NCBI GenBank assembly: GCA_963921935.1
Contig: OY998180.1
Span: 107,164,270 to 107,228,269 of the forward strand
Source: Galeruca laticollis
Lineage: Eukaryota; Arthropoda; Insecta; Coleoptera; Chrysomelidae
DNA length: 64,000 nucleotides
Direction of reading: 5' to 3'
Below the pieces are notes generated by a model. The model was not told the DNA's origin. It saw nothing but the letters and a program-made list of their open reading frames with translations, and made no database searches. Shown piece by piece: positions 33,771-45,395 of this stretch. The position numbers and the translations under genes are program-made. Every line of letters begins with the position of its first letter. Position 1 is the first letter of the stretch.

Positions 33771-33960
33771 GATTGATCACTTCGGAGCTGTTAACCGTTA
33801 AAACCTCTTTAAATTATTCCGATATACTGAGAAAAGTAGTAAGTGTCAAAGGAAACGGTAACCAGCAAACGCGTTGGCCCTGAAAGCGATTCAAGAAAAA
33901 ATCATGAGAAAAATTAACATTTCAGAATATTGAATTTCAATTGATGCTTGCTAAAAGGTA

Positions 33961-35045
33961 AGCAAAATGTGGAATTTGGTAACCTTTTAACTGATCAAAA
34001 ATGTCCTTTTATTTGCTCAATCATTAATAACAATACTTATTTAAGCAATCTTCGTCACTTGCAGAATTGTTATCTGACAAAAGTAGCCTCATTCTTATTT
34101 CGCAAACGTGCGAATATTTTTCATCCAGTTTTTCGCTTCTGTTTCAACTCTTTTTACTCTTCTGCTACTGCTTTAGATATTTCCATAATTACTTTGGAAG
34201 CCCATTATAATTTATTTGTGGAGTAAAATTGGCAGATACTTAAGTGATACTGAAGAAAAATGGGGAGATATGGAGGAGTTTGTACACATCTTATTGTATA
34301 TAAACTTCTCATCATGGCCCTAAAATTTACTATTTCGGATTTTATTTGTATCTGTGAAAAATGGAAGTTTATATAAAACAACGATTATCAGCCTTAATTC
34401 TATTTCTTGAAAATGATATCAAAATGTCTCAATTTTATCTATGGATAAATCTAAAAATATTGTCGTATCATATATTCCACACACATATTCTTCACAAAAC
34501 ATATATAGGTGGCACTTTTCGAGAAATATATCTGTATTACCGAAAGACTCTAGTCCAATACTGGTTTATATTAGACCGCCATAAACTAGAAAGGATAACA
34601 AAAAATATCCACTTGTCGATTTAGGATAGGCCGTCCGTTGTTTTTATAATTTATATCTATATAAAAATCTTTTTTTACCAAAAGGGCATATTTAAGTTTG
34701 AGTTAAATAATGATTTTCCATAATTATGTATTTTAACATACATAATAATTTATTAAGAGTCATCGGCCTCAATTTTTGTGTAAATTGTTTTCATTTAACA
34801 TACTAATAAAAATTTTCAATTCATTTCCATTTTACTAGATAATGTACACGTTGTTTATAAGAAACTATTTCAATTATGCAGATCTGTAGTTTCTTCTACT
34901 AGATCACAGCCATCGTTATCGCCGTTTATGGACTGTTTGTTGTTACATGATGAATATCAGAAGTAGTTTAATGAAAATATTTCATAAAATTCCAGATGCT
35001 TAATAGACTAATATGGTTAGTTCAAACTTTATTTAAAATATATAC
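33961..35045. other. Non-coding; no gene recognised
   Basis: ORFs of 87-92 codons here have no recognisable motifs, and no LTR of the preceding gypsy element was found. AT-rich. Confidence 0.5.
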
Positions 35046-35520
35046 CAAATTACTCGAAATAAACGGTTTTAAAGATTAAGACTAACTTTTTCGCACATTT
35101 GAACTCTGAGGCTAACAAATTTCTCCAAAAATATACGAAAATGAGGAATACCTGGATTTATAGAACCCGTTGTACTGGTTCTGGTAAGCGGAATAGAGTT
35201 TACCTGTGAGACACTGTGAACAAAATCCAATCATAAAATTGGTGACTTGTATGCACTCCAGAGGGTGTATCGTGTAAACAAATTGAAATTTCTCCAAAAA
35301 TTACCATACATGTAGTATATCTGGATTTATAGGACCCGTTGTTCTGGCGCTATTGATTTGAGATGTAATAGGGTTCATCTGTGAGATGCCCTAAACAATA
35401 CCCAATCATAAAATTGGTGAATTCTATGCATTCCGGAGGCAGTACTCGTTGTGCTAACTAACCGAAATTTCTACAAAAATTACCAAAAATTTAGTATATC
35501 TGGACATTCAATATCATATG
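35046..35520 (+). repeat. 174-bp-unit module, copy C (truncated)
   Basis: Begins with AATAAACGGTTTTAAAGATT as in copy A, followed by about two and a half units (GGGTGTATCGTGTAAACAAA near 35271, ATCATAAAATTGGTGA repeated), then loses similarity after 35500. Confidence 0.8.
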
Positions 35521-36044
35521 AGATAAAGAATTTTCACTAGTTATATCACAAGAGGAGGTGAATATTTTTTGACATTTTTGTGTAAAATTTCTGTAAAAAT
35601 TTCGCGAGACAAAAATTATTTAAAAATATCCGAAGCTGCGAAGCTGGAGGGATATTTTCTAGAAAGAATTTTTGTTTTCACCTCTCAGATGTTTACTTGA
35701 CTAAGTCAGTCTTATTTTATTACTCGCTAATAAATTACCTACTGTACCGATTGATGTTCAATCTTGGACTCATTCGAAATTTACCGCTTGCGGATAAACG
35801 TTTTTATGATCCTGGATCAACCGCCCATATTACCCGAGCGTATTTTAAAATACGCTGGCGAGTCTGACGCTTTAAATACGATTTTTTAATATGTTTTAAT
35901 GGGATAAATAAATTTCGCCGCGCCAAAAATCTCTACACTTTTTTGTAGTTCCGAGTCTCTTAGCGATTCTTTGCTTAAATTTTGAAAACTTGAAAATGTT
36001 CTTGAAGTATCCTGCAATCCCGATGATATGTTTTGCGAAAACTA
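35521..36044. other. Non-coding spacer between repeat modules
   Basis: No coding or known repeat features apart from a short inverted TATTTTAAAATACG motif near 35851. Confidence 0.4.
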
Positions 36045-37056
36045 CTATAAAGATAAACGGTTTTGAAAATTAATACTCACTTTTCTGCATCTATGAGATT
36101 CCCTGGTTAACATTCTATCATAAAATTGTCACTTGTATACACTTCGGGGGATGTATCGTGTTAACAAACCGAAATTTCTCCAAAAGTAACTAAAAATGCA
36201 GTATATCTGGATTTATAGGACCCTCTGTACTCGCTATAGTCAGCTAAAAATCAATAGGGTACATCTGTAAGATACCTTGAACGATATTCAATAACAAAAT
36301 TGATCAATCGTATACTCTATGGAGGCTGTATCGTGCTAACAAACTGAAAATTCTCCTAAAATAACAAAAATTTGGTACTTCAAGTACCATAGCACCCGTT
36401 GTACTTGCTTTAGTGAGCTGAATATCGATAGGGTTCATATTTGAGACACTCTGAATAATATCCAATGATAAAATTGGTCACTTGTATACACTCTGGAGGC
36501 TGTATCGTGTTAACAAATTGAAACTTTTCCAAAAATGTCGTACTTAAAGTACTGTAGTCCTTGTTGTATTGGTTCTGGTGAGCTGAAAATCAATAGGGTT
36601 CATCAGTGAGATGTCCTGAATAGTATTCAATCATAAAATTTGTGACTTATTGAACTCCGGAGGCTGTATCGTGCCAACAAACTGAAATTTCTCAAAAAAT
36701 GACAAAATGTCGTACTTCAAGTACCATAGCACCCGTTGTACTGGCTCTGGTGAGCTGAAAATAAATAGGGTTCATCTGTGACATGTCCTTAACAATATTC
36801 AATCATAAAATTGGTGACTTATCACACTCCGGAGGCTGTATCGTGCTAACAAGACATGTAAGAAAAAGTGGCCGACGACAACGACGACGACGACATACAC
36901 ACAGGATTTTTTTTCTAAAAACCGTTTTATCGTGTTGTTGTTGATGGAAAACGTAAAAATAACTCAAATAATTTTTTCAAAATTTCACTTTTTTTGTGAG
37001 TAAACCAATACTTTTCTCGCATATAGATAGGTTGGGCGGAAAAGTAAAACTGTTGC
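36045..37056 (+). repeat. 174-bp-unit module, copy D (full length)
   Basis: Same order as copy A. It runs from GATAAACGGTTTTGAAAATT and ACTTTTCTGC through five units, the CGACGACGACGAC tract and GGATTTTTTTTCTAAAAACC, to GGTTGGGCGGAAAAGT. At about 1010 bp it defines the unit length of the module independently of the palindrome. Confidence 0.85.
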
Positions 37057-37082
37057 CCGGACTGTTCAAAGCATTTATATAG

Positions 37083-39350
37083 TGTCAATGCCTTTTTGTA
37101 TTGAACCTTCCATTTTTTTCGGAATTAGGGAACTTGCATTGAATCGTTTTCTATCCCTAGAACGCCGCATACTTAAACAACCTTCTGTTTATTCCCAATA
37201 TTGTGGCTATATGCTGGATTACCTTGATTTAGGTCATATGTTCCTTGTTAAACTGACAACCTTGTGAAGGTAGATATTATATTCCACACCATTGTGACTT
37301 AAAACTTTGCAATATTTCTACTCGCTTACGTGTTATTTTCAACTCCTCGACTAAATTGTCGAATTAAAACTCATTAAATGATTGTTTATATGTCGGTCCA
37401 ACACTACAGTAGGACGTTGTATCTATTTTACTTAATTTTCGCGTTCAGGAATATGTTATGTGCGCCGATATAAAACAAATGTATGGATTAATCTTTATTT
37501 CCTAGGATCAACGAGATTTTCAAAGACTCTTTTGGAGGTTTTCTGTCAATGATGAACTTCGAGAGTATCGCCTCAATATTGTAACGTATGGAGTCACCTG
37601 TAGTCCATTTCTAGCTCTTCGTAATGTAAATCAGCTGACCAAAGACGCTTTCGCTTTCCCCTTGCTGCTAAAATTTTTCAACTGTTTTTATATATAGAAG
37701 ACTTTGTTTATGGAGATCCATCTCTTCAAAAAGCTCAAACTCTTTGGGATGATTTAATATCTTTATTAAAACTGGGAGGATTTGAACTTCGTAAGTGGTG
37801 CTTTAATCACCCTTCTATTTTGTGCTAACTTTCACCTACTTCTATTAATCCAAATTCTCTCTCTTTTGCCTCAGATGATTATTCTTCAGCTCTGAAAATC
37901 CTAGGTTTGCTGTCCATTCCAATTATCGACTCGTTCACATTCTCTGTTCGAACCCAAAGAAATGAAGTCTGCAGTAAACATTCGCTGCTATCTGAGCCAA
38001 CTCAAGTATATGATCTTTTAGGATTTTTATCGCCTCTCACATTTTTTACCAATTATTTAATTCAAAAACTTTGGATGCTGGGTTTATATTGGGATGACAG
38101 TATCCCTTCTGAAATTGTTCATATTTGGTCACAATACCGAGAGGATCTACCTCTACTTGAAAAGCTGTACATCCCCCAAAAATGTCTTTCGGCAGATGCT
38201 GTTCAATATGAATTGCATGGATTCCGTGATTACAGTGAAAGGGGCTTTGCTGCTGTAATTTATCTTCGTAGTATTGGTAGCAATAGTAAAATGAAAGTCA
38301 GTTTTTTGTGTACCAAGTCACGGATTGCGCATGAAAAAAATTATCATTCGTCGTTTGAAACTATGCGCTGCAATTTTGTTGTTAAAATTAATTGCTTATG
38401 TCATAAAGACACTTCCTCAAATTTTGTTACATAAAATTTACTGTTGGTCAGATTTGGCATTGCACCTGGAATTGGCAAATAGTTTGTCGACAGAATCATT
38501 TCTTGGCGCCTTTCAAAGATTTATTGCTCGTGGAGGTCGTGTGTCCGATTTATATTGCGACAACGGCACACATTTTGTTTCCGTTAATAAGAACTACTGA
38601 TATATTCACGCTCTGAAAATATTCGTTTCCATTTCAATCCTTCCTCTAGAGCCCATTTCGGTGGTCTCTGGGTAGCCGGAATAAAATCTGTCAAAACCCA
38701 CATTACTCGCATCGTTGGGGAACAAATTTTTAGGTATGAAGAATTTTATACCGTGTTAACCTTAATTGAGCATATTTCAAACTCGCGTCCTATCACTCAA
38801 TTAAGTAACGATAAATAAGATATTCTTGCTTCAACCGCTCTAGAACCACTGCAGACTATCTTGTTCCAAGTCTTGAATAAATTCCACTTAATCGTCTTTC
38901 GCGTTCACAGTTGTTGCAGAGAATGCATCAGTTATTTGTGCTCGCTGGTAGCAAGAGTACTTGTATTCGCTTCAACAACGTTTACAATAGCTCGACCTCC
39001 ATGGAGTTGCTTCAAAAGAAGGTATGTTTGTATTGGCATAAGATGAAAATGTCCCTCCTTGTCACAGGACATTAGGATACATAAGTTGATTAATTTATGA
39101 GAACTGTCTGAGTAGAACTGTCTGAGTATGGCGTACACACTAGTTATTCACATTTCATTCACTTAATTAATTATTATATAGTTTTAGTGTATTCGAGGTA
39201 AATATGTGTTGCTCTGTCTCTCTAAAAATTACCGCTGTTACTTTTAAAAGTAAGTTATTTGTTTGAAACATAAATTTCTTATATTTCATTTCATTCAATT
39301 ATCGCTTTGTTTATGTTTATATATTTCTTCAAATGCATAACTATGCAATT
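37083..39350 (+). pseudogene. pol: BEL/Pao retrotransposon Pol (RT, RNase H, integrase)
   Basis: Plus-strand pieces in order. 37083-37267 reads LALNRFLSLERRILKQPSVY and YMLDYLDLGHM, the protease-RT junction. Then come RT segments (CADIKQMYG, RRFSVNDELREYRLNIVTYG-like, ending YIEDFVYGDP at the usual YVDD site) and 37907-38434 with TQVYDLLGFLSPLTFFTNYL and RNase H GFRDYSERGFAAVIYLR. Integrase follows: LELANSLSTESFLGAFQRF, CDNGTHFVSV, then HFGGLW-type and RIVGEQI segments in other frames, down to an SH3-like tail near 39040. Many frameshifts; inactive. Gag was not found upstream. Confidence 0.85.
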
Positions 39351-39351
39351 T

Positions 39352-39521
39352 AGGGGGGAGAATGTTAGGAATCTAGCAATAATTTACTTTCTTTCCCTGC
39401 AATTTTTTTCATTATTGCCTATGTTTGTCGATTCTGCTTTTTGCGCGACACCTGACACCTTAAATCGCCGGTGTCAGTTTTTAGTCGAAAAGTAGTTCGG
39501 CTACGGCTGCCAATTCGAGTC
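39352..39521 (+). repeat. BEL/Pao polypurine tract and start of 3' LTR
   Basis: AGGGGGGAG at 39352-39360 is followed by TGTTAGGAATCTAGC from 39363, the standard PPT-LTR junction. The LTR is cut or overlapped at about 39522 by the long inverted-repeat element. No 5' LTR was seen. Confidence 0.7.
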
Positions 39522-40522
39522 ATAGTCGGAGAGCTGGCTACGAAAAAGTGAACTGATAAGGTGGGTGCATTTACGAATTTTGTATAAAATGTCTCCTTGG
39601 TACCCGATAAATACGTAGCGTTGCCGTCAGAACGCTCTCCCGGGGCGGGAGGCGTGGGTGGACGGTCAAAGTCGTAAATTTATATTTAGAGAAAAATGAT
39701 AAGGTGCAGTCCTGAAATTTAGTGGAGTTATAGTTTTTCACTGTAGGAATCGAGGAAAATTATTGTCAGAAGTCTAGGTTGGGGCTTAAAGACTGTCAGA
39801 GGTCGACAAAGTTGTAAAAAAATTGTTAAAATTTAAACCACAAGGTGCAGTTCTAACAATTGCATTTTTATATTGTTTATGGCCTACTGAACTTGTATAT
39901 AAATTGTCAGAAGTCTAAATAATGGCTAAGTACATGGAAATTGATAATATGGCCGGAAGTCGTTGAAGCGGCTATCGCGACGGAAAGCAATCTTTCGTAG
40001 CTTGTTTCAAATTTGAACCACAAGGTGCAGTTCTGACAATTGCATTTTTATATTGTTTATGGCTTACTGAACCTGTATATAAATTGTCAGAAGTCTAAAT
40101 AATGGCTAAGTACATGGAAATTGATAATATGGCCGGAAGTCGTTGAAGCGGCTATCGCGACGGAAAGCAATCTTTCGTAGCTTGTTTCAAATTTAAATAA
40201 CAAGGTTCAATTCTGACAATTGCATTTTTATATTGTTTATGGCTTACTGAACCTAAATATAAATTGTCAGAAGTCGAAATAATGGCTAAGTACATGAAAA
40301 TCGATAACATGGTCGGAAGTCGCTGAAGCGCTATCGCAGCGGAAAGCAATCTTTCGAAGCTTTTGTTTTAAATTCAAATAACAAGGTGCAGATCTGGTTA
40401 TTTCTTGTTATTAATTTTTACGTAGTTATTCAACTAAGTATGCAATGACAGAAGGCTAAGGAAGAGAGATTTAAAAGAAAACATGAAAATCGTTATGTAA
40501 AATGCCGAGTAAGCGCTAATTT
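39522..40522 (+). repeat. Left arm of the long inverted repeat
   Basis: Contains the outer unique part (GATAAGGTGGGTGCATTTAC, AACGCTCTCCCGGGGCGGGA), then at least three 179-bp units ending in ATGCCGAGTAAGCGCTAATT. Confidence 0.8.
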
Positions 40523-40680
40523 ATTTCTGTACTTTTGGCAATTTGTTATTTTTAATATTTTTGTATTAATTTTATTATAACAAAGTTAATAGTAGAGAAA
40601 GGGAAATGTAAGTATAAATAATTACATAAATTTTGTTTTATAATTTATAAAAAATATATTTAAAAAACAATTAACACTCG

Positions 40681-40742
40681 CAATCTGACTGCTCATGTTC
40701 ATCCTCGTCACTAGCATACTCAATGTCTGATTCATCATCTGA
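40681..40742 (-). pseudogene. Exon-like acidic C-terminus in the centre of the inverted-repeat element
   Basis: On the minus strand TATGTTTCAG, a good splice acceptor, precedes a frame reading DDESDIEYASDEDEHEQSDC and ending in TAA. It is short, strongly acidic and bounded exactly like a last exon. It may be the remaining 3' exon of a transposase gene lost from this element. Alternatively it is a chance ORF; only composition and the acceptor support it. Confidence 0.4.
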
Positions 40743-40905
40743 AACATAAATTATTAACATTAAAATTGAATATTTTCAAAACTCTCGTCAAAACTTGTCG
40801 ATTCTATTTTATTTCTTGTATTATTCATTTACTTTCTATATTTGTTTGAATACTAATTATTATTAAAAAGGAAGTTGTCTGTATAGCCAGTGTGTGGTTT
40901 TAAAA

Positions 40906-41424
40906 AATTAGCGCTTACTCGGCATCCCGATTTTTATGTTTTTTTAAATATCTCTCTTCCTTAGCCTTCTGTCATTGCATACTTACTTACATAACTACGT
41001 AAAAATTAAAAACAAGAAATAGCCAGATATGCATCTTGTTATTTAAATTTGGAACAAAAGCTTCGAAAGATTGCTTTCCGTTGCGATAGCCGCTTCAGCG
41101 ACTTCCGGCCATGTTATCGATTTCCATGTACTTAGCCATTATTTAGACTTCTGACAATTCATATACAGGTTCAGTAAACCATAAACAATATAAAAATGCA
41201 ATTGTCAGAACTGCACCTTGTGGTTTGAATTTGAAACAAGCTACGAAAGATTGCTTTCCGTCGCGATAGCCGCTTCAACGACTTCCGGCCATATTATCAA
41301 TTTCCATGTACTTAGCCATTATTTAGACTTCTGACAATTTATATACAAGTTCAGTAAGCCATAAACAATATAAAAATGCAATTGTCAGAACTGCACCTTG
41401 TGGTTTAAATTTGAAACAAGCTAC
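40906..41424 (-). repeat. Right arm of the long inverted repeat, inner part
   Basis: Starts AATTAGCGCTTACTCGGCAT and runs through inverted 179-bp units to ACAAGCTAC. It is broken there by a 2.0-kb insertion and resumes at 43443. Confidence 0.8.
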
Positions 41425-43442
41425 TGTAATATAATCTACGACCTTGATTCCGTGCTATAAAATCTAGGTAACTATTCAGCTGTCACCAGTCTAACAAAAT
41501 CTACGGTCAACAGATATAAAGAAACCTCCTTAAGTGGAATTGTCACCACCTGAAATAAAAAGGAACCCTACTTTGTCTCCACTCTATATCGATCCCGACC
41601 TTCGAGTCACCAGTTTCTGTCTCCAATGAGCGGCTTAGCGTGTAAGGCAAATCCCGTCCGATTTTTGAGCTAGGTTCGCCTGGTCTTAAAAACGGTTTGA
41701 TCTTCCTTTGCCAGGACAGGGTTGTTCTCCCGGTTCTGTCTCACTTCCGCGGTTGTTACACTCTCCAGAGGGGGAATTACGGGGCAGGAATGATAAATAA
41801 AATAAGGTAGAACCACAACGTTGTATAAAAAATATATAATAAAAAAATAAATTCTCTGAGTATACACGTATATATATATATATATATAAACCTTAACACA
41901 AAAATAAAATCCCGTATGACCCAAATAACTAAAGTTCCCTGGTATAAGCCTACCTATACATCTATCTATAAATTGTGCCTTTTAATCCTACCCCTGTATA
42001 TCATATAACTATTCCGCAAAAAAACAAAGTTATGACAGAGTTCTCGTTTTTGCGACGGAACGACTAAACCACCCCCTTTATCGGCTTGGCCTTTTCAAAG
42101 TGCATGAGAGGCGTATGGTTTGTTTTTTTCTGTTTCAAACTTTCTAGTCACCGGTGTCGAGACAATAAATAAAATATTATGTGTAATTACCTTTTAACCG
42201 TATAATGTTTTAGCTTACGTCGGTTTGGTCGCCATTGACCTTGAGAAAATGAAAGTGAAATTTTATTTGTATAAAATTCTGCTGAGCTAGGAAACAATAA
42301 AATTATTTATCGACACAAGAATGATAACAATTTTCTCTATATTAATTCACTTATCAGCGCAAGTTCGCTGAAACCCACGAAAAATGGAAAATCATACGCT
42401 CCGGCCTTTGTGTTACCATGTACAAAGTTAACCTCGCCTAAATTTCTATCTCCTTCCTACCTACGCGGTGGAAGAGAATATGCGGCAACACAAAATAATA
42501 ACTCCTAATTAAAAAATGAAAAGTGGTGGTATCATGTTATTGCAATATATCTCTTCTGCGTGGTTTTGTATTATTCTGGTTAGTGGAGCTCCTAATTAAA
42601 AAATGGAACCTAACTTTTGTCAGGTTGGCGAGACTCTGCAAAATTTAACTACATCAGCACACACGGTAAATTATATATTTATCAGGACGAAAAATTTAAC
42701 TGAGAATGACCAGATGTGTCCAGTCCCTTTGAAAAATCAGAAAAAAACCAAAAAAATATATTTGCTATCGCTACTCCTTATGTACCGCAACTGGAAATAT
42801 ACTCCCAAGTTCAGAATCCAGCGCAAATAATAACGAATAAATGTCTCACTAGTGGAAAAAAAAATCATCCCAATCTAAATTTTGTTCAAAAACTTACTGC
42901 GTTGGCAAACTTCCTTCGTCTAGCCTGGATACTGCTTTTTGTGCTTTTTGTGTATCGAAACGGGGGACAGTGTTCACCGTCAAGGAATAAACTCAGTATC
43001 CCTATTACACCCTGACACAACGGAGAGAACTTTACCTCTCGTACCGCTAACACTAAAAAAAACTAGTACCGTTACCGTGACAAGGGAAGGACTTTTCCTT
43101 TCGCGTGTGCAACCGGCACTCTCCGCTGCTGCTCTCTACACCCGTTTTTTATTTTCCCCCGACTTCGGTTTGGGGTTTTTGTCGAATTGCAAAAACAACT
43201 TTTTGTGTTTTGAAGCGTGCTAATTTTCGTTATCGAAATAATTGTATTCAAAACAATTATTTTGCTTTGACCCAGTAAGATGTTTTATTTTTTTCTATTC
43301 TGTTTTGACTTCGTATTATTTTTTTAAACAAAATGTGGGTCGCATTCCAGTTTTTATTATGATTTAAAATAAAATATGTTTTACCGTGTGTTCTGAAATT
43401 TACTACAATAAAATTATCTTTAGGGTATTCGAATTTATTATA
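41425..43442. mobile_element. 2018-bp insertion with CTAC target duplication, identity unknown
   Basis: The right arm reads ...AAGCTAC before and CTACGAAAG after this block, so CTAC (41421-41424 and 43443-43446) is a 4-bp target-site duplication and the insert is 41425-43442. It starts TGTAATATAATC and ends AATTTATTATA. No long ORF with recognisable domains was seen, and it contains a TA tract at 41868-41889. A solo LTR of a large LTR retrotransposon is possible from the TG start, but the end is not CA; a non-autonomous DNA element is the alternative. Confidence 0.7.
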
Positions 43443-43912
43443 CTACGAAAGATTACTTTCCGCCGCGATAGCCGCTTCAATAACTTCCGGCCATATTATC
43501 AATTTCCATGTACTTAGCCATTATTCAGACTTCTGACAATTTATATACAAGTTCAGTAGTCCATAAACAATATAAAAATGCAATTGTTAGAACTGCACCT
43601 TGTGGTTTAAATTTTAACAATTTTTTTACAAATTTGTCGACTTCTGACAGTCTTTAAGCCCCGACCTAGACTTTTGACAATAATTTTCCTCGATTCCTAC
43701 AGTAAAAAACTATAACTGTACTAAATTTCAGGACTGCACCTTATCATTTTTTTCTAAATATAAATTTACGACTTTGACCGTCCACCCACGCCTCACGCCC
43801 CGGGAGAGCGTTCTGACGGCAACGCTACGTATTTATCGGGTACCAAGGAGACATTTTATACAAAATTCGTCAATGCACCTTATCAGTTCACTTTTCCGTA
43901 GCCAGCTCTTAG
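43443..43912 (-). repeat. Right arm of the long inverted repeat, outer part
   Basis: Inverted counterpart of 39522-40000, including GGCGTGAGG/CCTCACGCC-type sequence, TACCAAGGAGACATTTTATA and the outer GTAGCCAGCTCTTAGACTAT. Confidence 0.8.
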
Positions 43913-44059
43913 ACTATCAACCGCAAAAATAATTGTGCCCATGGGTGTTCCCAGTACTGGTTTCAAAGAAGAATCACAACCCTCTCAAAGGTCGGTGGTA
44001 GCAAGTTTAAGGCAATAACTACAGCTCATTTTTTCTTGCAATTATATTTGAGCTATTCG

Positions 44060-44165
44060 TAACATCCGTTGTACTGGCTCTGGGGAACTGAAACTCGATA
44101 GAGTTCATCTGTGAGACGCCCTGCACAATATACAGTCATAAAACTGGTCACTTGTAAACATTTCT
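44060..44165 (+). repeat. Isolated 174-bp-family repeat fragment
   Basis: CCGTTGTACTGGCTCTGGGG, TCGATAGAGTTCATCTGTGA and AGTCATAAAACTGGTCACTT match the interior of the 174-bp unit seen at 25.8-27.9 kb and 35-37 kb. Only about 105 bp is present. Confidence 0.75.
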
Positions 44166-44578
44166 TTTTACAAAGCACGTCTTCATGGAGTCACCATCGA
44201 ATGAAAGGTGTTAGATCAAAACTCTGTTAATTTTGATTGCTGAAATATGTTCTGGATACGCCGTACTATATTTCGTCGGAATCAGTGTTAAACGTTTTAA
44301 TACTTCTACATTTATTCGAATTTATTTTCAGTTCAATTTTATAAAATATTTCCCCAATGAAAAATGGCATATTTTCATCGATTGGAGCTTGTTAACGAAA
44401 TAATTGTGATACAATACAATGAACTATTCATTAAAACTTTTTAACTTTTTTTCATGGCATGCAACGTCACAGGCTAAAAAGTATATCGTTAGTGAGCATT
44501 TTTTTCAGTTCATTGTTAATATTTTTGCAATGAATGACATAATATCTCTAAAGTAATGTAAGAAATATGTATAAATAC

Positions 44579-44716
44579 CCACCCTTTCGTCATTGACGTA
44601 GAGAGTAATGTTTGTGGCAGGGTATGATGGAGGGGCGTGGCAATCTGCTATCAGGGGTCTTCCATGCTCTAGACCTGCTTTATCTACACTAACTACTGGC
44701 ACACCCACAGGAACAA
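44579..44716 (-). CDS. Immunoglobulin-like domain exon of a host gene (beaten-path-like)
   Basis: On the minus strand a T10-CAG acceptor (intron ends at 44717) and a G|GTATTT donor (intron starts at 44578) bound a 138-bp exon with no stops in the reading frame. It encodes VPVVSVDKAGLEHGRPLIAD, then CHAPPSYPATNITLYVNDER: the strand B-C part of an Ig fold with its first Cys. Here the pattern C-x(n)-PPSxPxxNITLYVN resembles the second Ig domain of insect Beat-type neuronal adhesion proteins. The exon starts and ends in phase 1, the rule for Ig-domain exons. The other exons lie outside the window or were not recognised. This makes at least part of the window an intron of a large host gene on the minus strand. 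Confidence 0.55.
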
Positions 44717-45395
44717 CTGAAAAAAAAAACATGAATTATATCAATAAGTATATCAGACAATTTACTAAATTATTTGGAAACACTGATTCTGAAGATGAAG
44801 GAAATATAAACATCGATGATAATAAAGATAAATACCATGAAACCCAGGCATTATCTTGTTATTCTCATGATGAGAACGGGGAAATTGAAGAAGATAACGA
44901 CGAATCTTCAGGGATGGAGACCAAAATCAAGGAATAAAAAAAATAACCGCATCAGATCTTTATACAGTTGGTCCGGTGAATCTTTTCTCAGGTATGAAAT
45001 TATTCACATACCATCAAATGGGGTTAAGTGAATCAATCGGTGTATTTTGGATATTTTCGGTTGTGGTCGGTATATTAAGTCGTTCCCAGCAGGCTAGGGA
45101 CACTGCAGACCGTGCAATCTATAGAGCCTGTCGAGTAACTAAAATCGGTAGATAATCCCAAAAAATTAAGGAAAACTGTAACGTCGTTAGTACTCAAATT
45201 TTATTGATTTTTATTACTGCGTATCCGCGATATCATATTGCTCGTTCCCACATGTTATATGTTATACTGTTATCATTTCTTAATTCATGTGTAGAAGTTA
45301 TTATAAGGTTACGGTATTTTGATGTATTTTTTAATTGCTATAATGTAATATTTATCTGTTGTTTCGTTGATTTATTGTTATTAATTGAAAAGACA
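44717..45395. other. Probable intron; acidic ORF of unknown nature
   Basis: The plus strand carries an open stretch to 44937 with acidic sequence (FGNTDSEDEGNINIDDNKDK) and, further on, a hydrophobic segment (LSESIGVFWIFSVVVGIL at about 45030-45080). Neither is recognised, and no splice logic linking them is clear. Confidence 0.35.

Larger units (their letters stand above)
24096..33960 (+). mobile_element. Third Ty3/gypsy element (errantivirus-like), fragmented by nested insertions
   Basis: Plus-strand pieces in order: a small membrane ORF (24234-24487), gag (24512-25510), protease active site (about 26838-26875), the protease-RT linker (27856-28440), RT (28440-29220), and RT/RNase H continuing at 33033-33760. 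Gag and linker sequences (VFTNGLQNPELRTI, SISIITK-type protease, GILGTYSFYKYQASINY) resemble the gypsy/17.6 group. No integrase and no env were recognised, and no LTR pair was found. Insertions: an inverted pair of 1-kb modules at 25836-27853 and a pogo element at 29233-32872. Confidence 0.8.
39522..43912. mobile_element. Long inverted-repeat DNA element built from 179-bp units
   Basis: The left arm (39522-40522) and right arm (40906-41424 continued at 43443-43912) are inverted copies, from AGAGCTGGCTAC at the outer edge to ATGCCGAGTAAGCGCTAATT at the inner edge. Each arm contains tandem units of about 179 bp (ACAAGGTGCAGTTCTGACAA, starts near 39837, 40016, 40197, 40377 in the left arm). The 383-bp centre carries an exon-like coding scrap. 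Long TIRs with internal repeats fit a foldback-like or MULE-like non-autonomous transposon; the superfamily is uncertain. Confidence 0.75.

Noticed and set aside
44505..44732. Full 75-codon minus ORF beginning MFFFSVVPVG as a small protein
   Set aside because: The first residues come from the polypyrimidine tract before a splice acceptor and the last from beyond a donor; only the 138-bp exon is credible.
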